NCBI GenBank assembly: GCA_945952225.1
Contig: CAMFHP010000020.1
Span: forward strand, 1-64,000
DNA: 64,000 nucleotides
Direction: 5' to 3'
Source: an uncultured Myxococcaceae bacterium
Lineage (GTDB): Bacteria; Myxococcota_A; Polyangia; Polyangiales; Ga0077539
Positions 9,580 through 18,383 of this stretch are shown here, piece after piece. A model generated the notes under the pieces. That model made no database searches and was not told the origin of the DNA. It saw only the letters and a list, made by a program, of their open reading frames with translations. Positions within the stretch are counted from its first letter, which is position 1. Each line of letters begins with the position of its first letter. The translations under genes were made by a program, and so were the position numbers.

Positions 9580-10851
9580 TCAGAAGCCGTAGGGCACGAT
9601 CACCGACGAGAGGGGCACGCGGTCCGACGAGGTCTCGGTCCAGCGGATGGGGCCGTTGAGGTAGTTCACGTAGAGGTCGTGGTAGCCGCCGAAGGCGCCG
9701 CCCACGGGGCCCTGCGCCGTGCCCCACGAGTTCTTGATGCGCAGGAACACCATCTCACCGTACTGCTCCGCGAGGCGCATGTCGGCGGCCGACGCCATCT
9801 GGCCCGCCATGAGCCGACGCTCGGGCTGGCCGGGCTGACGGATGATCACCTCGTAGTCCTCGGAGCTCACGAGGTGGCCGCCCTGACGACCGGGGCCCGA
9901 CGCGGCGCGGAGGGTCTCCATCGAGAAGGCGCCGGTGCCGCTCGCGCGGGCGTTGAAGTCGACGAGCCACGAGACGAGCACGGGCTGACCCGCGTTGAGC
10001 GAGCGCATCACGCGGCGCTGCGTGGCGAGGCGGCCCGACGCGGTCGACGGGTACGAGAGGCTCTTCCACGCGTAGCGGCCGCCGGGGATGACGTCGGAGA
10101 GGTTGCCGTCCCAGCTCACGGGCGAGGCCGTCGCGCTGCGCGAGACCGCCGAGCGGATCGGGAAGGTCGTCACCTTGCGCATCCACGTCGCGGGCGTCTG
10201 CGTGGTGGAGCTCAGCGTCTGCCGCGCCGAGAGGCCGTACACGCGACGGATCTCCGCGCGCACGTCGTCGTTGATGCGCCACACGTCGAGCAGCACGTTG
10301 AGCACGATCTGCGGATCGCGACGGGCCGACGCCGTGGCGAGGCGACCCATGCCGTTGAGCTCCATGTTGATCGCCGCGAGCGCCTCGGACTGCCGCGACG
10401 ACTGCGCGCTCATGCCCTCTTCGGGAATGAACTCGGCCTCCATCACCACGCCGCGGTCACGCAGAATGGTCATGGCCGTGTCCCACCAGCCGCCGGTCTC
10501 GATCTCGTCGCGCTGCGCGGTCGCGTTGCGCGTCACGCCCGAGCCGCCGGTGATCTTGCGGTGCCAGTCCCAGAACGTGATCCACGACTCGGAGACGTTC
10601 ACCGCGTTGCCCGTGCGCTGCTGGTGCAGCGACTCGACCCAGCCCGTCGACGCGTACGTCCAGCAGTTGCCGATCGACTGACGACGGATGTCCGTGTGGC
10701 TCACGTCGGTGACGTTCTCGACGAGGTCCGCCGTGTCGCCCGCGCCCTGTTCGAGCGCCGCGTCCGTGGCGCAGCCAGCGGTCGAGAGCCCCACGGCGAA
10801 GCCGAGGGCGAGCCACCAAGAACGACGAAGACCCGAGTTCGCCTGACGCAT
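9580..10851 (-). CDS. Papain-like (C1 family) cysteine peptidase lipoprotein
   Basis: A 423-residue protein with a lipoprotein signal ending LSTAGCATD (Cys27). The catalytic region is RQSIGNCWTYAST with the presumed nucleophile at Cys63, the His in QGGHLVSSEDYEV and the Asn in RIKNSWGT, so the Cys-His-Asn set is complete. The oxyanion Gln58 sits five residues before Cys63, one less than in papain. Only about 35 residues separate the lipid-anchored Cys from the nucleophile, so there is no room for an inhibitory propeptide. A large insert (about residues 110-260) separates the Cys and His parts. ATG 10851 is chosen for the signal sequence and an AGGGAG site just upstream. The role is probably envelope proteolysis (inference). 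Confidence 0.8.
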   Translation of the reverse strand: MRQANSGLRRSWWLALGFAVGLSTAGCATDAALEQGAGDTADLVENVTDVSHTDIRRQSIGNCWTYASTGWVESLHQQRTGNAVNVSESWITFWDWHRKITGGSGVTRNATAQRDEIETGGWWDTAMTILRDRGVVMEAEFIPEEGMSAQSSRQSEALAAINMELNGMGRLATASARRDPQIVLNVLLDVWRINDDVRAEIRRVYGLSARQTLSSTTQTPATWMRKVTTFPIRSAVSRSATASPVSWDGNLSDVIPGGRYAWKSLSYPSTASGRLATQRRVMRSLNAGQPVLVSWLVDFNARASGTGAFSMETLRAASGPGRQGGHLVSSEDYEVIIRQPGQPERRLMAGQMASAADMRLAEQYGEMVFLRIKNSWGTAQGPVGGAFGGYHDLYVNYLNGPIRWTETSSDRVPLSSVIVPYGF

Positions 10852-10984
10852 GCGCTGCTCCCTGATGCGGTGTGAAGGTCGTGAGCCCGTGTAGGTTACG
10901 GTGCGCGAACGGATACACGAACCCGCGGCGCGAGGGAACTCCCCCTCCACCGATTGCGGCACGAAGTGACAGGTTTTCGGGCGC

Positions 10985-11827
10985 TCACCGCGGCGTGCGG
11001 GGCGCCGTGAGCCTCCGCGCCTCGGACACCGTTTCAGCCTTGACAAGCGCGTGCGTTTCGAGGGCATCGAGCACGAGCGAGACGGCGGCGCGGTAGAGCT
11101 CACGCACGGCGGGGTCGGGCTCCATCGCGTCGAGGTGTCGGGCCACGGTGTCCGTGTCGTCGCGGAGCAGCGGCGACGCGAGGGCCCGCTGCGCGCCCAC
11201 GGCCTCGACGTTGTGGGCCACGCTCACGAGCAGCGAGCGCACCGCCGCGCGGGTCTGCGCGTCATCGGGGGCGGGTTCGACCGCGCGCGCGAGGAGCCTC
11301 GCCGCCCCCTGCGCGAGCGCCACCGCGCCGGTCGCGAGCAGGGCCGCGGCGCCGTGATAGGCCGCACGATCGACCCGTCGCGCGTCGATCATCGTGCCTC
11401 GCAACGCACGCACGATCGCGCGCGCAGCAGACCGCGCGCCGGGGTCTCCCTCGAAGGTGAAGGCCGCCCCCACGAGCCCATCGCGTCGCGCATTGCCCGC
11501 CGCCACCGCGAACATCGGATGGAGCGCGCCCACCGCCGCCCCGCGCGCACGCGCCGCAGCGAGCACCGACGGTCCGAGCGCGCCCGCGAGGTGGAGCACA
11601 GCATCGTTGCGCCCGATGCGGTCACCGAGCGCGTCGACGGTGTCGGCCACCTGCGCGTCTCGCACCGCGAGCACCCAGCACACGCGGCGCTGCGTACGGC
11701 GCGCGAAGCCCGCGAGGTCACGGCGCGCCACGTAGCGCACGCCCACGAGCCGACCGCGCAGCGACGCACGGAGCGCCGCCCCCATGCGCCCGAGGCCCAC
11801 GACGACGAAGCGCAGCGCCGCCGTCAC
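10985..11827 (-). CDS. Rossmann-fold protein with DUF2520 C-terminal domain
   Basis: A 280-residue cytosolic protein. The N-terminus VVVGLGRMGAAL is a dinucleotide-binding loop (G-x-G-x-x-G), followed by DAVLHLAGALGPSVL and GALHPMFAVA. The C-terminal helical part has AYHGAAALLATGAVALAQG, which resembles the DUF2520 domain of putative NADP-dependent oxidoreductases. In many genomes such genes sit next to coenzyme or nucleotide-pool genes, and here it overlaps the end of nadD by four bases (GTGA), so the two are probably translationally coupled. The reaction is unknown. Confidence 0.75.
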   Translation of the reverse strand: MTAALRFVVVGLGRMGAALRASLRGRLVGVRYVARRDLAGFARRTQRRVCWVLAVRDAQVADTVDALGDRIGRNDAVLHLAGALGPSVLAAARARGAAVGALHPMFAVAAGNARRDGLVGAAFTFEGDPGARSAARAIVRALRGTMIDARRVDRAAYHGAAALLATGAVALAQGAARLLARAVEPAPDDAQTRAAVRSLLVSVAHNVEAVGAQRALASPLLRDDTDTVARHLDAMEPDPAVRELYRAAVSLVLDALETHALVKAETVSEARRLTAPRTPR

Positions 11828-12384
11828 GTCGCGTAGAGCCCGTGGTCGCGGATGTACTGCACCACCGCGCGCGGGATCATCGCCGACACGTCGTCGCCGC
11901 GCGCCACCATGGCCCGCACGTCGCGCGAGGCCACCTCGGGGATCACGGGCACCGGCGCTTCATCGTGCGGATGCCCCATGCGACCGAGCACCACCGGCGG
12001 CGCGAGGCGCTCGATCTCGGACCAGCCGAACCACTTGTCGCGCTCGGAGAGAATGTCGGCACCGACGATGAGCCGCAGACGCCACGCGGGGTGCTGCGCC
12101 TGGAGCGCCTGCAGGGTGTAGAGCGTGCGCGAGGTGGCGCCCATCTCCTGCTCGATGGAGGAGACCTCGACGCGCGCGAGGTCGCGAAAGGTCGCCTCGC
12201 ACATGGCCCGACGATGCGCGAAGGGCGCGAGGGCCTTGCCGAAGGGGTGGTCGAAGCACGGAATCACCAGCACGCGGTCGACGGGCTCCGTCGCGAGCAC
12301 GTAGGTGACCGCGAGGAGGTGGCCGACGTGGGGCGGGTTGAAGCTCCCGCCGAAGACGCCGACGGTGAGGGACTCGTCACTCAC
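11824..12384 (-). CDS. nadD: Nicotinate-nucleotide adenylyltransferase
   Basis: Transfers AMP from ATP to nicotinate mononucleotide in NAD biosynthesis. The 186-residue protein opens with VGVFGGSFNPPHVGHLLAV, which carries the GSFNPPHxGH nucleotidyltransferase signature, and has the adenylate-binding features DHPFGKALAPFAHR, SRTLYTLQAL and the IPRAVVQYIRDHGLY C-terminus. This is close to the usual length of about 190-215. It starts at GTG 12384, overlapping the upstream gene's stop by four bases, and its own stop overlaps the next start by four, so the three genes form one tight operon. Confidence 0.93.
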   Translation of the reverse strand: MSDESLTVGVFGGSFNPPHVGHLLAVTYVLATEPVDRVLVIPCFDHPFGKALAPFAHRRAMCEATFRDLARVEVSSIEQEMGATSRTLYTLQALQAQHPAWRLRLIVGADILSERDKWFGWSEIERLAPPVVLGRMGHPHDEAPVPVIPEVASRDVRAMVARGDDVSAMIPRAVVQYIRDHGLYAT

Positions 12385-12980
12385 GGCCGCACCTCGAACT
12401 TCGCGCCGCCGCGGGCGCTCGCGCGGAGCGTGCGGACCGCAGCACCCGACCCCTGAAAGAGCGTGACCTCGATGCGGTCTTCGACGAGGGCCACGACGAC
12501 GTGATGCGCGCCGCGCGCGAGGTGTCCGGGTGCGGCCACGAGCCTCCCCTGCCGCGCGCGAAGGTCCGCGAGCTCGGGCGCGCCGGTCACCACCACCGCG
12601 GCCTGCTCGTCGGCGTCGAGCGAGGCGCGATCGTGGAGGGCGAGCACCACGGCGTTTTCGAAGAGCTCCGTGTGGCGCCCCGAGGCCTCGACCACGTCGC
12701 CCACGTCGGCGAGGCGCACCCGTCGTGCGTCGCGGGCGAGCATCGCGTCGAGCACCTCGGCGGGCGCGTCGGGCGCGAGGAGCGCCACTTCATCGAGGAG
12801 CGCGTGGTCGTCGCGGGGCGCGCCCATCTTCTCGGCCCAGCCGTGGAGCGCGCGGTCGAGGGCGCCGTCGGTGCCGAGGTACAACACCCGGTCGACGTGG
12901 AGGTCGAAGAGCAGCCGCTCACAGACCGTGCGCAGTCGGCCGATGTCTCCCTGCGCTGCGCCGACGAACCCGAGCTTCAC
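12381..12980 (-). CDS. Uncharacterised protein, first gene of the nadD operon
   Basis: A 199-residue soluble protein starting VKLGFVGAAQGDIGRLRTV, with VDRVLYLGTDGALDRALHG further on. The beta-strand/loop arrangement resembles the start of calcineurin-like metallophosphoesterases, but the metal-ligand DxH and GNHD motifs are absent. Either it is a degenerate member of that fold or the similarity is superficial; I make no functional claim. It starts at GTG 12980, with a TAGGGT box 11 bases upstream and no Shine-Dalgarno site. The 3' end overlaps nadD by four bases, which places it in the same operon. Confidence 0.65.
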   Translation of the reverse strand: MKLGFVGAAQGDIGRLRTVCERLLFDLHVDRVLYLGTDGALDRALHGWAEKMGAPRDDHALLDEVALLAPDAPAEVLDAMLARDARRVRLADVGDVVEASGRHTELFENAVVLALHDRASLDADEQAAVVVTGAPELADLRARQGRLVAAPGHLARGAHHVVVALVEDRIEVTLFQGSGAAVRTLRASARGGAKFEVRP

Positions 12981-12991
12981 GACGGCCGCGG

Positions 12992-12997
12992 ACCCTA
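12992..12997 (-). promoter_or_regulatory. TAGGGT -10-like box close to start codon
   Basis: On the minus strand GATAGGGT is followed, 11 bases later, by the GTG start of the nadD-operon leader gene. If used as a -10 element, the mRNA would be nearly leaderless. Very similar boxes precede other starts in this window (22135, 45601, 49875). Confidence 0.35.
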
Positions 12998-13129
12998 TCA
13001 CCGCCCGCGCGCCCGTTGGCAGCGCGATTTCAAACGCGCGAACATCGACCGACCGCCGCGCACCCCAATCCCCCGCATCGCGCGACCGCGCCCTGTGCGC
13101 CGCGCAAGAAGGGAACACCGTCCACCGTC

Positions 13130-13564
13130 ATGCGCCTTCCCCTCGCCCTGCTTCTCGCCCTCGCCCTCGCCGCGTGCGGATCGTCAACGACGCCCGCCGA
13201 CGCCACCGTCGACACCGCCCACGACGCGGCCGACGCCGCCGACCGTCCCGACACGGGCCTCGGGTGCTCCGCGCTCTCGGCGTGCGTGGGTGCGTGCGCC
13301 GACGCGGCCTGCGTGAGCGCGTGTCAGTCCGTGGCCAATCCCCGCGCCATCGAGCTGCTCCGCGCGCAGATCGCGTGCGTGTTCGGGAGCACCACCGCAA
13401 CCCCTCCCGTCGCGGGCGTGTGCGCCAACACGAACGGCGGCCCCTGCGACAGCGCCGCGCCGGGCTACACCGCCGCCCGCTGCGAGGCGTGCATCACGGC
13501 CGCGCAACGTCCCGGCGGCGCGTGCGACGCCGCCGTGAGCGCGTGCCAGCGCTTCGTCGGCTGA
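13130..13564 (+). CDS. Small Cys-rich lipoprotein
   Basis: A 144-residue protein with a lipoprotein signal ending ALALAACGS (Cys16) and an Asp/Ala-rich linker (DATVDTAHDAADAAD) typical of the surface lipoproteins in this window. The remainder has about twelve cysteines in pairs such as CSALSACVGACADAAC and CEACITAAQRPGGAC, suggesting a disulfide-stabilised extracellular domain. No family recognised. It is divergent from the nadD operon (149 bp between starts) and followed by the PAS gene on the same strand. Confidence 0.7.
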   Translation: MRLPLALLLALALAACGSSTTPADATVDTAHDAADAADRPDTGLGCSALSACVGACADAACVSACQSVANPRAIELLRAQIACVFGSTTATPPVAGVCANTNGGPCDSAAPGYTAARCEACITAAQRPGGACDAAVSACQRFVG

Positions 13565-13700
13565 ACGCGTCAACACCGTGCCGCGGCCGTCATCGCGGTG
13601 ACGCTCGCACGCCGCGAAGCCATCGGCGTTTGCAGCGGCACACGGGCTGCTCTCGACACGCGTGAACGATCCCCACGCAGCACAAGAGAGCAGCACCGGC

Positions 13701-14258
13701 ATGCGCCAGACTGGCATCCGTCCCACGGGCCGCGAGGCCCCGTTTCACGACGACGAGCTCATCGTGAGCAAGACCGACCTCAAGGGTCAGATCACCTACG
13801 CGAACGCCGTGTTTCAACGCGTCGCGGGCTACAGCGAGGCCGAGCTCCTCGGCGCGCCGCACAACCTCATCCGCCACCCCGAGATGCCCGCGGCGGTGTT
13901 CAAGCTCCTGTGGGATCGGCTCCAGACCGGACACGAGGTCTTCGCCTACGTGCTCAACCTCGCGCGCAACGGCGACCACTACTGGGTCTTCGCGCACGTC
14001 ACCCCCACACACGGCGCCGACGGACGCTGCGTGGGCTACCACTCGAACCGACGTGTTCCCTACGCCGACGCGCTCCCGAAGGTGATCGCGCTCTACCGCG
14101 AGATGCGCGCCATCGAGCGCGCCGCGACCGACTACCGCGCGGGCATGACCGCCGCCGCCGCACACCTCGGGCGTGTGCTCGCGCAGGCGGGCGTCGACTA
14201 CGACCGCTTCGTGTTCAGCCTCTCGGCGCACACCCGCATCGACGCGAGGGCCGCATGA
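13701..14258 (+). CDS. Aer-type PAS-domain sensor protein
   Basis: A 185-residue soluble protein. The opening [20 protein letters not shown] followed by [18 protein letters not shown] and [21 protein letters not shown] is the PAS domain of aerotaxis receptors (Aer-like), where it usually holds FAD or haem to sense redox or oxygen. [13 protein letters not shown] is the last PAS strand region. An upstream GTG at 13662 is possible, but ATG 13701 matches the family N-terminus. Its stop overlaps the start of the following chemoreceptor (ATGA), so sensor and signalling domain, fused in Aer, are separate here but probably made together. Confidence 0.8.
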   Translation: MRQTGIRPTGREAPFHDDELIVSKTDLKGQITYANAVFQRVAGYSEAELLGAPHNLIRHPEMPAAVFKLLWDRLQTGHEVFAYVLNLARNGDHYWVFAHVTPTHGADGRCVGYHSNRRVPYADALPKVIALYREMRAIERAATDYRAGMTAAAAHLGRVLAQAGVDYDRFVFSLSAHTRIDARAA

Positions 14259-15145
14259 GCGACCTCGACGACCTGCTCGATCGCATCGCCGCCGTGTGCG
14301 AGGCCGCGGCCGCGGGCGACCTCGAAGCGCGCGTGCTCGGTGTGCCCGACGAGGGCGCGGCACGGCGCGTGGCGCTCGCGATCAACCACCTGCTCGACGT
14401 GTCCGACGCCTACGTGCGCGAGTCGACGGCGGCCATGGATCACGCCGCCCGCCACGAGTTTCACCGTCCCATTCTCACGCGCGGACTGCCCGGCGCGTAC
14501 GTGCGCGCGGCGCACACGATCAACCGCGCGGCCTGCTCGATGCGAGACGCCCACGCCGAGATCGCGCGCTACAACGCCGAGCGCCAGCGCACCGTCGACG
14601 AGCTCGGCGAGGCCACCGCCACGGTGGCCGCCGCGTGCGAAGAGCTCACGGTCACCACCGCGGAGATCAAGGGACAGATGGGCCGCTCCGTCGACATGAG
14701 CCGCACGGCCGTGGGCGACAGCGACCGATCGGCGGAGGCGCTGCGCACGCTCGACGAGGCCGGTCGGCGCATCCACGCGGTGGTGACCCTCATCGCGCGC
14801 ATCGCGAGCCAGACGAACCTCCTCGCGCTCAACGCGACCATCGAGGCGGCGCGTGCGGGCGAGCGCGGCGCGGGCTTCGCCGTGGTGGCCAACGAGGTGA
14901 AGGTGCTCTCGCGCGACACGGCCCGCGCGACCGACGAGATCACCGACACGGTGCGCGCGATGCGCGAGGCCTCGGAGCAGGCCGCCCACGCCGTCGTCGC
15001 CATCGCCGATGCGGTGCGCGCGATCAACGGGCAGGCGACGGAGGTCTTTCACCTCCTCGACGAGCAGGTGAAGGCCACGCAGGAGATCGCCCGACGCATC
15101 ACCGCCGTGGCCGACCGCACCGCGGAACTCACCCGCGCCGCGTAG
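14255..15145 (+). CDS. Cytoplasmic methyl-accepting chemotaxis protein
   Basis: A 296-residue protein without any hydrophobic segment. The C-terminal half is an MCP signalling hairpin: [20 protein letters not shown] followed by [20 protein letters not shown] is the conserved tip that binds CheA and CheW. The N-terminal half contains [19 protein letters not shown], a segment seen in cytosolic receptors paired with PAS proteins. By its four-base overlap with the PAS gene it should receive the signal from that protein by contact (inference). No chemotaxis kinase, methylase or flagellar gene lies nearby, so it must act on a system encoded elsewhere, perhaps gliding control. Confidence 0.85.
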   Translation: MSDLDDLLDRIAAVCEAAAAGDLEARVLGVPDEGAARRVALAINHLLDVSDAYVRESTAAMDHAARHEFHRPILTRGLPGAYVRAAHTINRAACSMRDAHAEIARYNAERQRTVDELGEATATVAAACEELTVTTAEIKGQMGRSVDMSRTAVGDSDRSAEALRTLDEAGRRIHAVVTLIARIASQTNLLALNATIEAARAGERGAGFAVVANEVKVLSRDTARATDEITDTVRAMREASEQAAHAVVAIADAVRAINGQATEVFHLLDEQVKATQEIARRITAVADRTAELTRAA

Positions 15146-15148
15146 CGC

Positions 15149-15901
15149 TCACCGCGCGCGCTCGCCCAGCACCACGAGGCGGTTGAGGTTCACCGACACC
15201 GGCGCGCCGCGCCAGTCGCCCCACATCTCGCGCACCGCGAGTCCCACCGACGCGAGGAGCATCTCGATCTCGCCCGGCGTGTAGAGCCGCACCGAGAACG
15301 GGGTCTCGCGCGCCTGCCCGTTGCGCACCACCACACGACGGTCGACGAGGCGCCCGGTGCGCGAGTCGAAGCCGTGACGGTCGACGAGGTAGTCGCCGCC
15401 GCGCGTGAGCACCGTCGTGGGCTGGAGGTGGCGCACCATCCAGTCGCGGTTGCGGAGGTCGAGGCAGAACGATCCGCCCGGCGCGAGGGCACGGGCCATG
15501 TTCGCGAGCACGGTGCGGTTCTCGTCGTCGCGGTGGAGCCCGAAGGCGTCGAAGAGGCACACCGCGGCGTCGAAGGGCCCCACGTCGTCGAGCGTGCGAA
15601 GGTCGCGACAGAGGAACTCCACGGAGGCGCCCACCCGCTGCGCGTCGCGCGCTGCGAGGTCGAGAAAGCCCTGCACGCGGTCGACGCCGGTCACGCGAAA
15701 ACCCCTTCGCGCAAGCTCGATCGCGTGACGTCCGTGGCCGCATCCGAGGTCGAGCACGCGCATGGGCGGCGCGAGCGCGAGGGCCGCGGCGAGGCGGTCG
15801 ACCTGGTCGGCGGTGCGCTCCTCGCGGAGGGTGTCTTCGTAGAAGTAGAGGTAGTCGTCGGGGTCGAAGACCGCGTCGTCGAACACGTAGAGGTCGCTCA
15901 C
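15149..15901 (-). CDS. Class I SAM-dependent methyltransferase
   Basis: A 250-residue cytosolic protein. Motif I is VLDLGCGHGRHAIELARRG (about residues 49-67), VTGVD follows as the acidic ribose-binding strand, then FLCRDLRTL (motif II) and LAPGGSFCLDLRN (motif III). This is the usual small-molecule methyltransferase layout. The acidic, aromatic N-terminus (FDPDDYLYFYEDTL) is typical of a subgroup often annotated only as methyltransferase domain protein. Substrate unknown. It converges with the chemoreceptor, 3 bases between the stops. Confidence 0.85.
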   Translation of the reverse strand: MSDLYVFDDAVFDPDDYLYFYEDTLREERTADQVDRLAAALALAPPMRVLDLGCGHGRHAIELARRGFRVTGVDRVQGFLDLAARDAQRVGASVEFLCRDLRTLDDVGPFDAAVCLFDAFGLHRDDENRTVLANMARALAPGGSFCLDLRNRDWMVRHLQPTTVLTRGGDYLVDRHGFDSRTGRLVDRRVVVRNGQARETPFSVRLYTPGEIEMLLASVGLAVREMWGDWRGAPVSVNLNRLVVLGERAR

Positions 15902-15935
15902 GGTCGACGGTGGTATCGCGGTCGCGCGGGCGGTG

Positions 15936-16769
15936 TCATCCGCCGGGCTGGAGCACGGGCATCACGAGGCGCTCGAAGCCCGGAGCCATCTGCTCGACGA
16001 TGCGCCCGAGGTAGCCGTGGCCCGCGCCCGGCGCGCTCGCGAGGTCGACGTCGAGGCCCGCGGCGCGCAGACGGCGCATGGGGTCCTGCGCGTCGTGGAC
16101 GCAGCTCCGCTGGCCGCAGGCGAAGAACACCGCGCGGCCGCCGTTGCGGCTGAAATCACGGATCGCACCGCTGGACCAGAACGAGTGTCCGCCCTCGATG
16201 AGCACCGCGGCGCCGATGGACTCCGCGGTCGCGCGGAAGTACCCCACCGCGTAGATCGCCCCGAGCGAGAAGCCCACGTACGCGATGGGACGCCGGGCCA
16301 CGCGCCCTCCGTAGGTCTCGCGGAGGGCGTTCAGCGCGGCGTCGAACTCGCGGTTCATCGCGGCCTGCGAGGGGTAGTCGTAGCGCTCCCACTCGACGGG
16401 GATGTCGGTGCGGAGGCGCCCGCGGGGACAGAGCACGAAGGCACGGCCGCGCACGAGCTGGGACCACGTGCTGCACTGCCATCCGGGGCGGTCGAAGTTG
16501 CCGTGGGCGGCGACGAGCACGCCGAAGGGACCGCGGCCCGGCGGCACCACCACCACGGCCTCGGCGAAGCCCGGAACCTTGAGGGCGCGCGTGCCTGCGC
16601 CGGGGCCCACGAGGGGCGCGTCACCGCCCGCGTCGGGCGCGGGGTTCACGGCGGTGACGGGCGGGCGTTCGGGTTCGACGGTGGGGCGTTCGGCGGTGGC
16701 GAGGGGGTGGCGGGGAGCGCCGTCGCACGCGGCGACGAGCAGCAACAGACCGAGGGGTGTGCTTCGCAT
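15936..16769 (-). CDS. Alpha/beta-hydrolase-fold lipoprotein
   Basis: A 277-residue protein with a lipoprotein signal ending LLLVAACDG (Cys15) and a Pro-rich linker to about residue 60. The catalytic domain has VLVAAHGNFDRPGW (oxyanion-hole region), YVGFSLGAIYAVG (Ser nucleophile elbow) and GAGHGYLG with the candidate catalytic His. Four cysteines in the core (WQC, LCPRG, FACGQRSC) may form disulfides, consistent with export. The likely activity is esterase or peptidase, substrate unknown. ATG 16769 is used because it places the lipobox correctly; an ATG seven codons upstream is possible. Confidence 0.7.
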   Translation of the reverse strand: MRSTPLGLLLLVAACDGAPRHPLATAERPTVEPERPPVTAVNPAPDAGGDAPLVGPGAGTRALKVPGFAEAVVVVPPGRGPFGVLVAAHGNFDRPGWQCSTWSQLVRGRAFVLCPRGRLRTDIPVEWERYDYPSQAAMNREFDAALNALRETYGGRVARRPIAYVGFSLGAIYAVGYFRATAESIGAAVLIEGGHSFWSSGAIRDFSRNGGRAVFFACGQRSCVHDAQDPMRRLRAAGLDVDLASAPGAGHGYLGRIVEQMAPGFERLVMPVLQPGG

Positions 16770-16845
16770 GGGGCGCCCAGAGTGCGACACCGCGGGGATT
16801 GTTCCCGATGAGAAAAGCGCTCGCGTCGCGGCGTGGGGCTGGTGT

Positions 16846-16851
16846 TAGATT
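16846..16851 (+). promoter_or_regulatory. TAGATT -10-like box upstream of the TerB-like gene
   Basis: TTAGATT lies 33 bases before ATG 16885 in the 115-bp divergent region. The hexamer fits TANNNT, and the distance would give a normal 5' leader of about 26 bases. Confidence 0.3.
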
Positions 16852-16884
16852 CCGCGGCCCGAAATCACGGGCTCGGAGCGGGAC

Positions 16885-17271
16885 ATGGAACGTGAAGACA
16901 AGGCGATCCTGATGGGTCTGGTCGTGATGGCGTGGGTCGACGGCCGCATCGCCGGCGAGGAGCGCGCGCACATCGAGAACCTCATCGACGCGTTCGGCGC
17001 GAGCGACGCCGACGCCGCCGAGGTGCGGGCCTTCGCGAGCGAGCCGCGCACGCTGGCCGACATCCCCATCACCGACCTCTCGCGCGACGACCGCCGCGTG
17101 CTGCTCAACCACGCCGTGGTGCTCTCGTACGTCGACGGCCAGCAGAGCGCCGACGAGCGCGACGCGATCGTGCAGCTCACGGCGGCGCTGCGCATTCCCG
17201 ACGACGAGGCGAAGTTCGTCGTCGACGCCGCCACGGCCCGCGCGAAGCGCCTGCTCTCGCTCACGGCCTGA
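16885..17271 (+). CDS. TerB-like helical domain protein
   Basis: A 128-residue single-domain protein, all helical by pattern. MAWVDGRIAGEERAHIENLI and SYVDGQQSADERDAIVQLTA are two similar acidic helix-loop-helix elements with the D-G-x(3-4)-E spacing of TerB/DjlA-N-like domains, which bind metal or act as interaction modules in stress-related proteins. The repeat suggests internal duplication. Function here unknown. It is followed after 38 bp by an esterase gene on the same strand. Confidence 0.65.
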   Translation: MEREDKAILMGLVVMAWVDGRIAGEERAHIENLIDAFGASDADAAEVRAFASEPRTLADIPITDLSRDDRRVLLNHAVVLSYVDGQQSADERDAIVQLTAALRIPDDEAKFVVDAATARAKRLLSLTA

Positions 17272-17309
17272 GCCCCTGCGCAGCGCCCTCGCGCATCCCA
17301 CCGCACACC

Positions 17310-18383
17310 ATGAAGAACCCCGACGGGACCGCGCTCCCGCTCCCCCTCCGCGCGCAGGCCGCGACGCTCCGCGCGCTGCTCAAGCTCCCGCGCCCCGCGC
17401 TCGTCGCCCTCGCCGGCGGACGCCCCGTGGAGCGCGACGGATGCATCCTCGACGAGCAGATCCAGCTCATGCTCCACGCCGCCGCGCGCCTCGGACGCGG
17501 CCTCTCGGTGCACGACGACCTCCCGCGCGGTCGCCGCGAGCTCGACCTCGACTCGCAGGTGCTCGCGCCGCCGTCGCAGCCCATGGCCTCCGTCGAAGGC
17601 CGCCCGGTGCGCGAAGGGGTCACCGCGCGCATCTACCGTCCGTCGGGCCTCGCGCCGCGCTCGCCCGCGGTGCTCTTCTTTCACGGCGGCGGCTTCGTGC
17701 GCGGGAGCCTCTACTCCCACGACCCCGTGTGCCGCGCGCTCGCCCATCGCCTCGGGTGTGTCGTCGTCGCGATCGACTACCGCCTCGCGCCGGAGCACCC
17801 CTTCCCCGCGGCCCCCGACGACGCGACGGCCTCGTTCCGCTGGCTCGTGGCGCAGTCCGACGCGCTCAACATCAACGCATCGCGCATCGCGGTCTGCGGC
17901 GACAGCGCGGGCGGCAACCTCGCGGCGGTCGTGTGCCTCGACACGCGCCACGATGACGTGCGCCCGTGCTTCCAGGCGCTCGTGTATCCCGTCGTCGACA
18001 ACACGCGCTCGTTCCCCTCGGCGACCATCATGGCCGACGGATTTCTGCTCACCGAGCCCCTCATCGAGTGGTTCCGCAAGCAGTACACGCCCGACCCTTC
18101 GGTGTGGCGCGACCCGCGCGTCTCGCCGTGGTTCACGCCCGACGTGGCGGGGCTCCCGCCCGCGCACCTGCAGACCGCAGGCTTCGATCCGTTGCGCGAC
18201 GAGGGCGAGGCCTACGCGTCTCGACTCCGCGACGCGGGCGTGCCCGTGAGCGTGCGCCGCTATCGCTCGCTCGTGCACGGCTACCTCAACATGTTCGGCC
18301 ACATCGAGGCCGCGCGCCCGCCCTTCGAAGACCTCGTGAACGCGCTTCGCGAGGCCCTCTTCAGCCCCCGTCACGCAGGCTGA
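17310..18383 (+). CDS. HSL-family (alpha/beta hydrolase fold 3) esterase/lipase
   Basis: A 357-residue enzyme of the hormone-sensitive-lipase type: the oxyanion motif is LFFHGGGFVRGSLYSHD, then AIDYRLAPEHPFPAA, the nucleophile elbow is VCGDSAGGNLAA, and the acid and His are in AGFDPLRDEGEAY and SLVHGYLNMF. These enzymes hydrolyse short to medium acyl esters. The extra N-terminal region of about 100 residues (lacking a signal) is a lid or cap. The start is ATG 17310, although the frame is open further upstream across the TerB-like gene. The 3' end overlaps the convergent MOSC gene by 23 bases. Confidence 0.85.
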   Translation: MKNPDGTALPLPLRAQAATLRALLKLPRPALVALAGGRPVERDGCILDEQIQLMLHAAARLGRGLSVHDDLPRGRRELDLDSQVLAPPSQPMASVEGRPVREGVTARIYRPSGLAPRSPAVLFFHGGGFVRGSLYSHDPVCRALAHRLGCVVVAIDYRLAPEHPFPAAPDDATASFRWLVAQSDALNINASRIAVCGDSAGGNLAAVVCLDTRHDDVRPCFQALVYPVVDNTRSFPSATIMADGFLLTEPLIEWFRKQYTPDPSVWRDPRVSPWFTPDVAGLPPAHLQTAGFDPLRDEGEAYASRLRDAGVPVSVRRYRSLVHGYLNMFGHIEAARPPFEDLVNALREALFSPRHAG

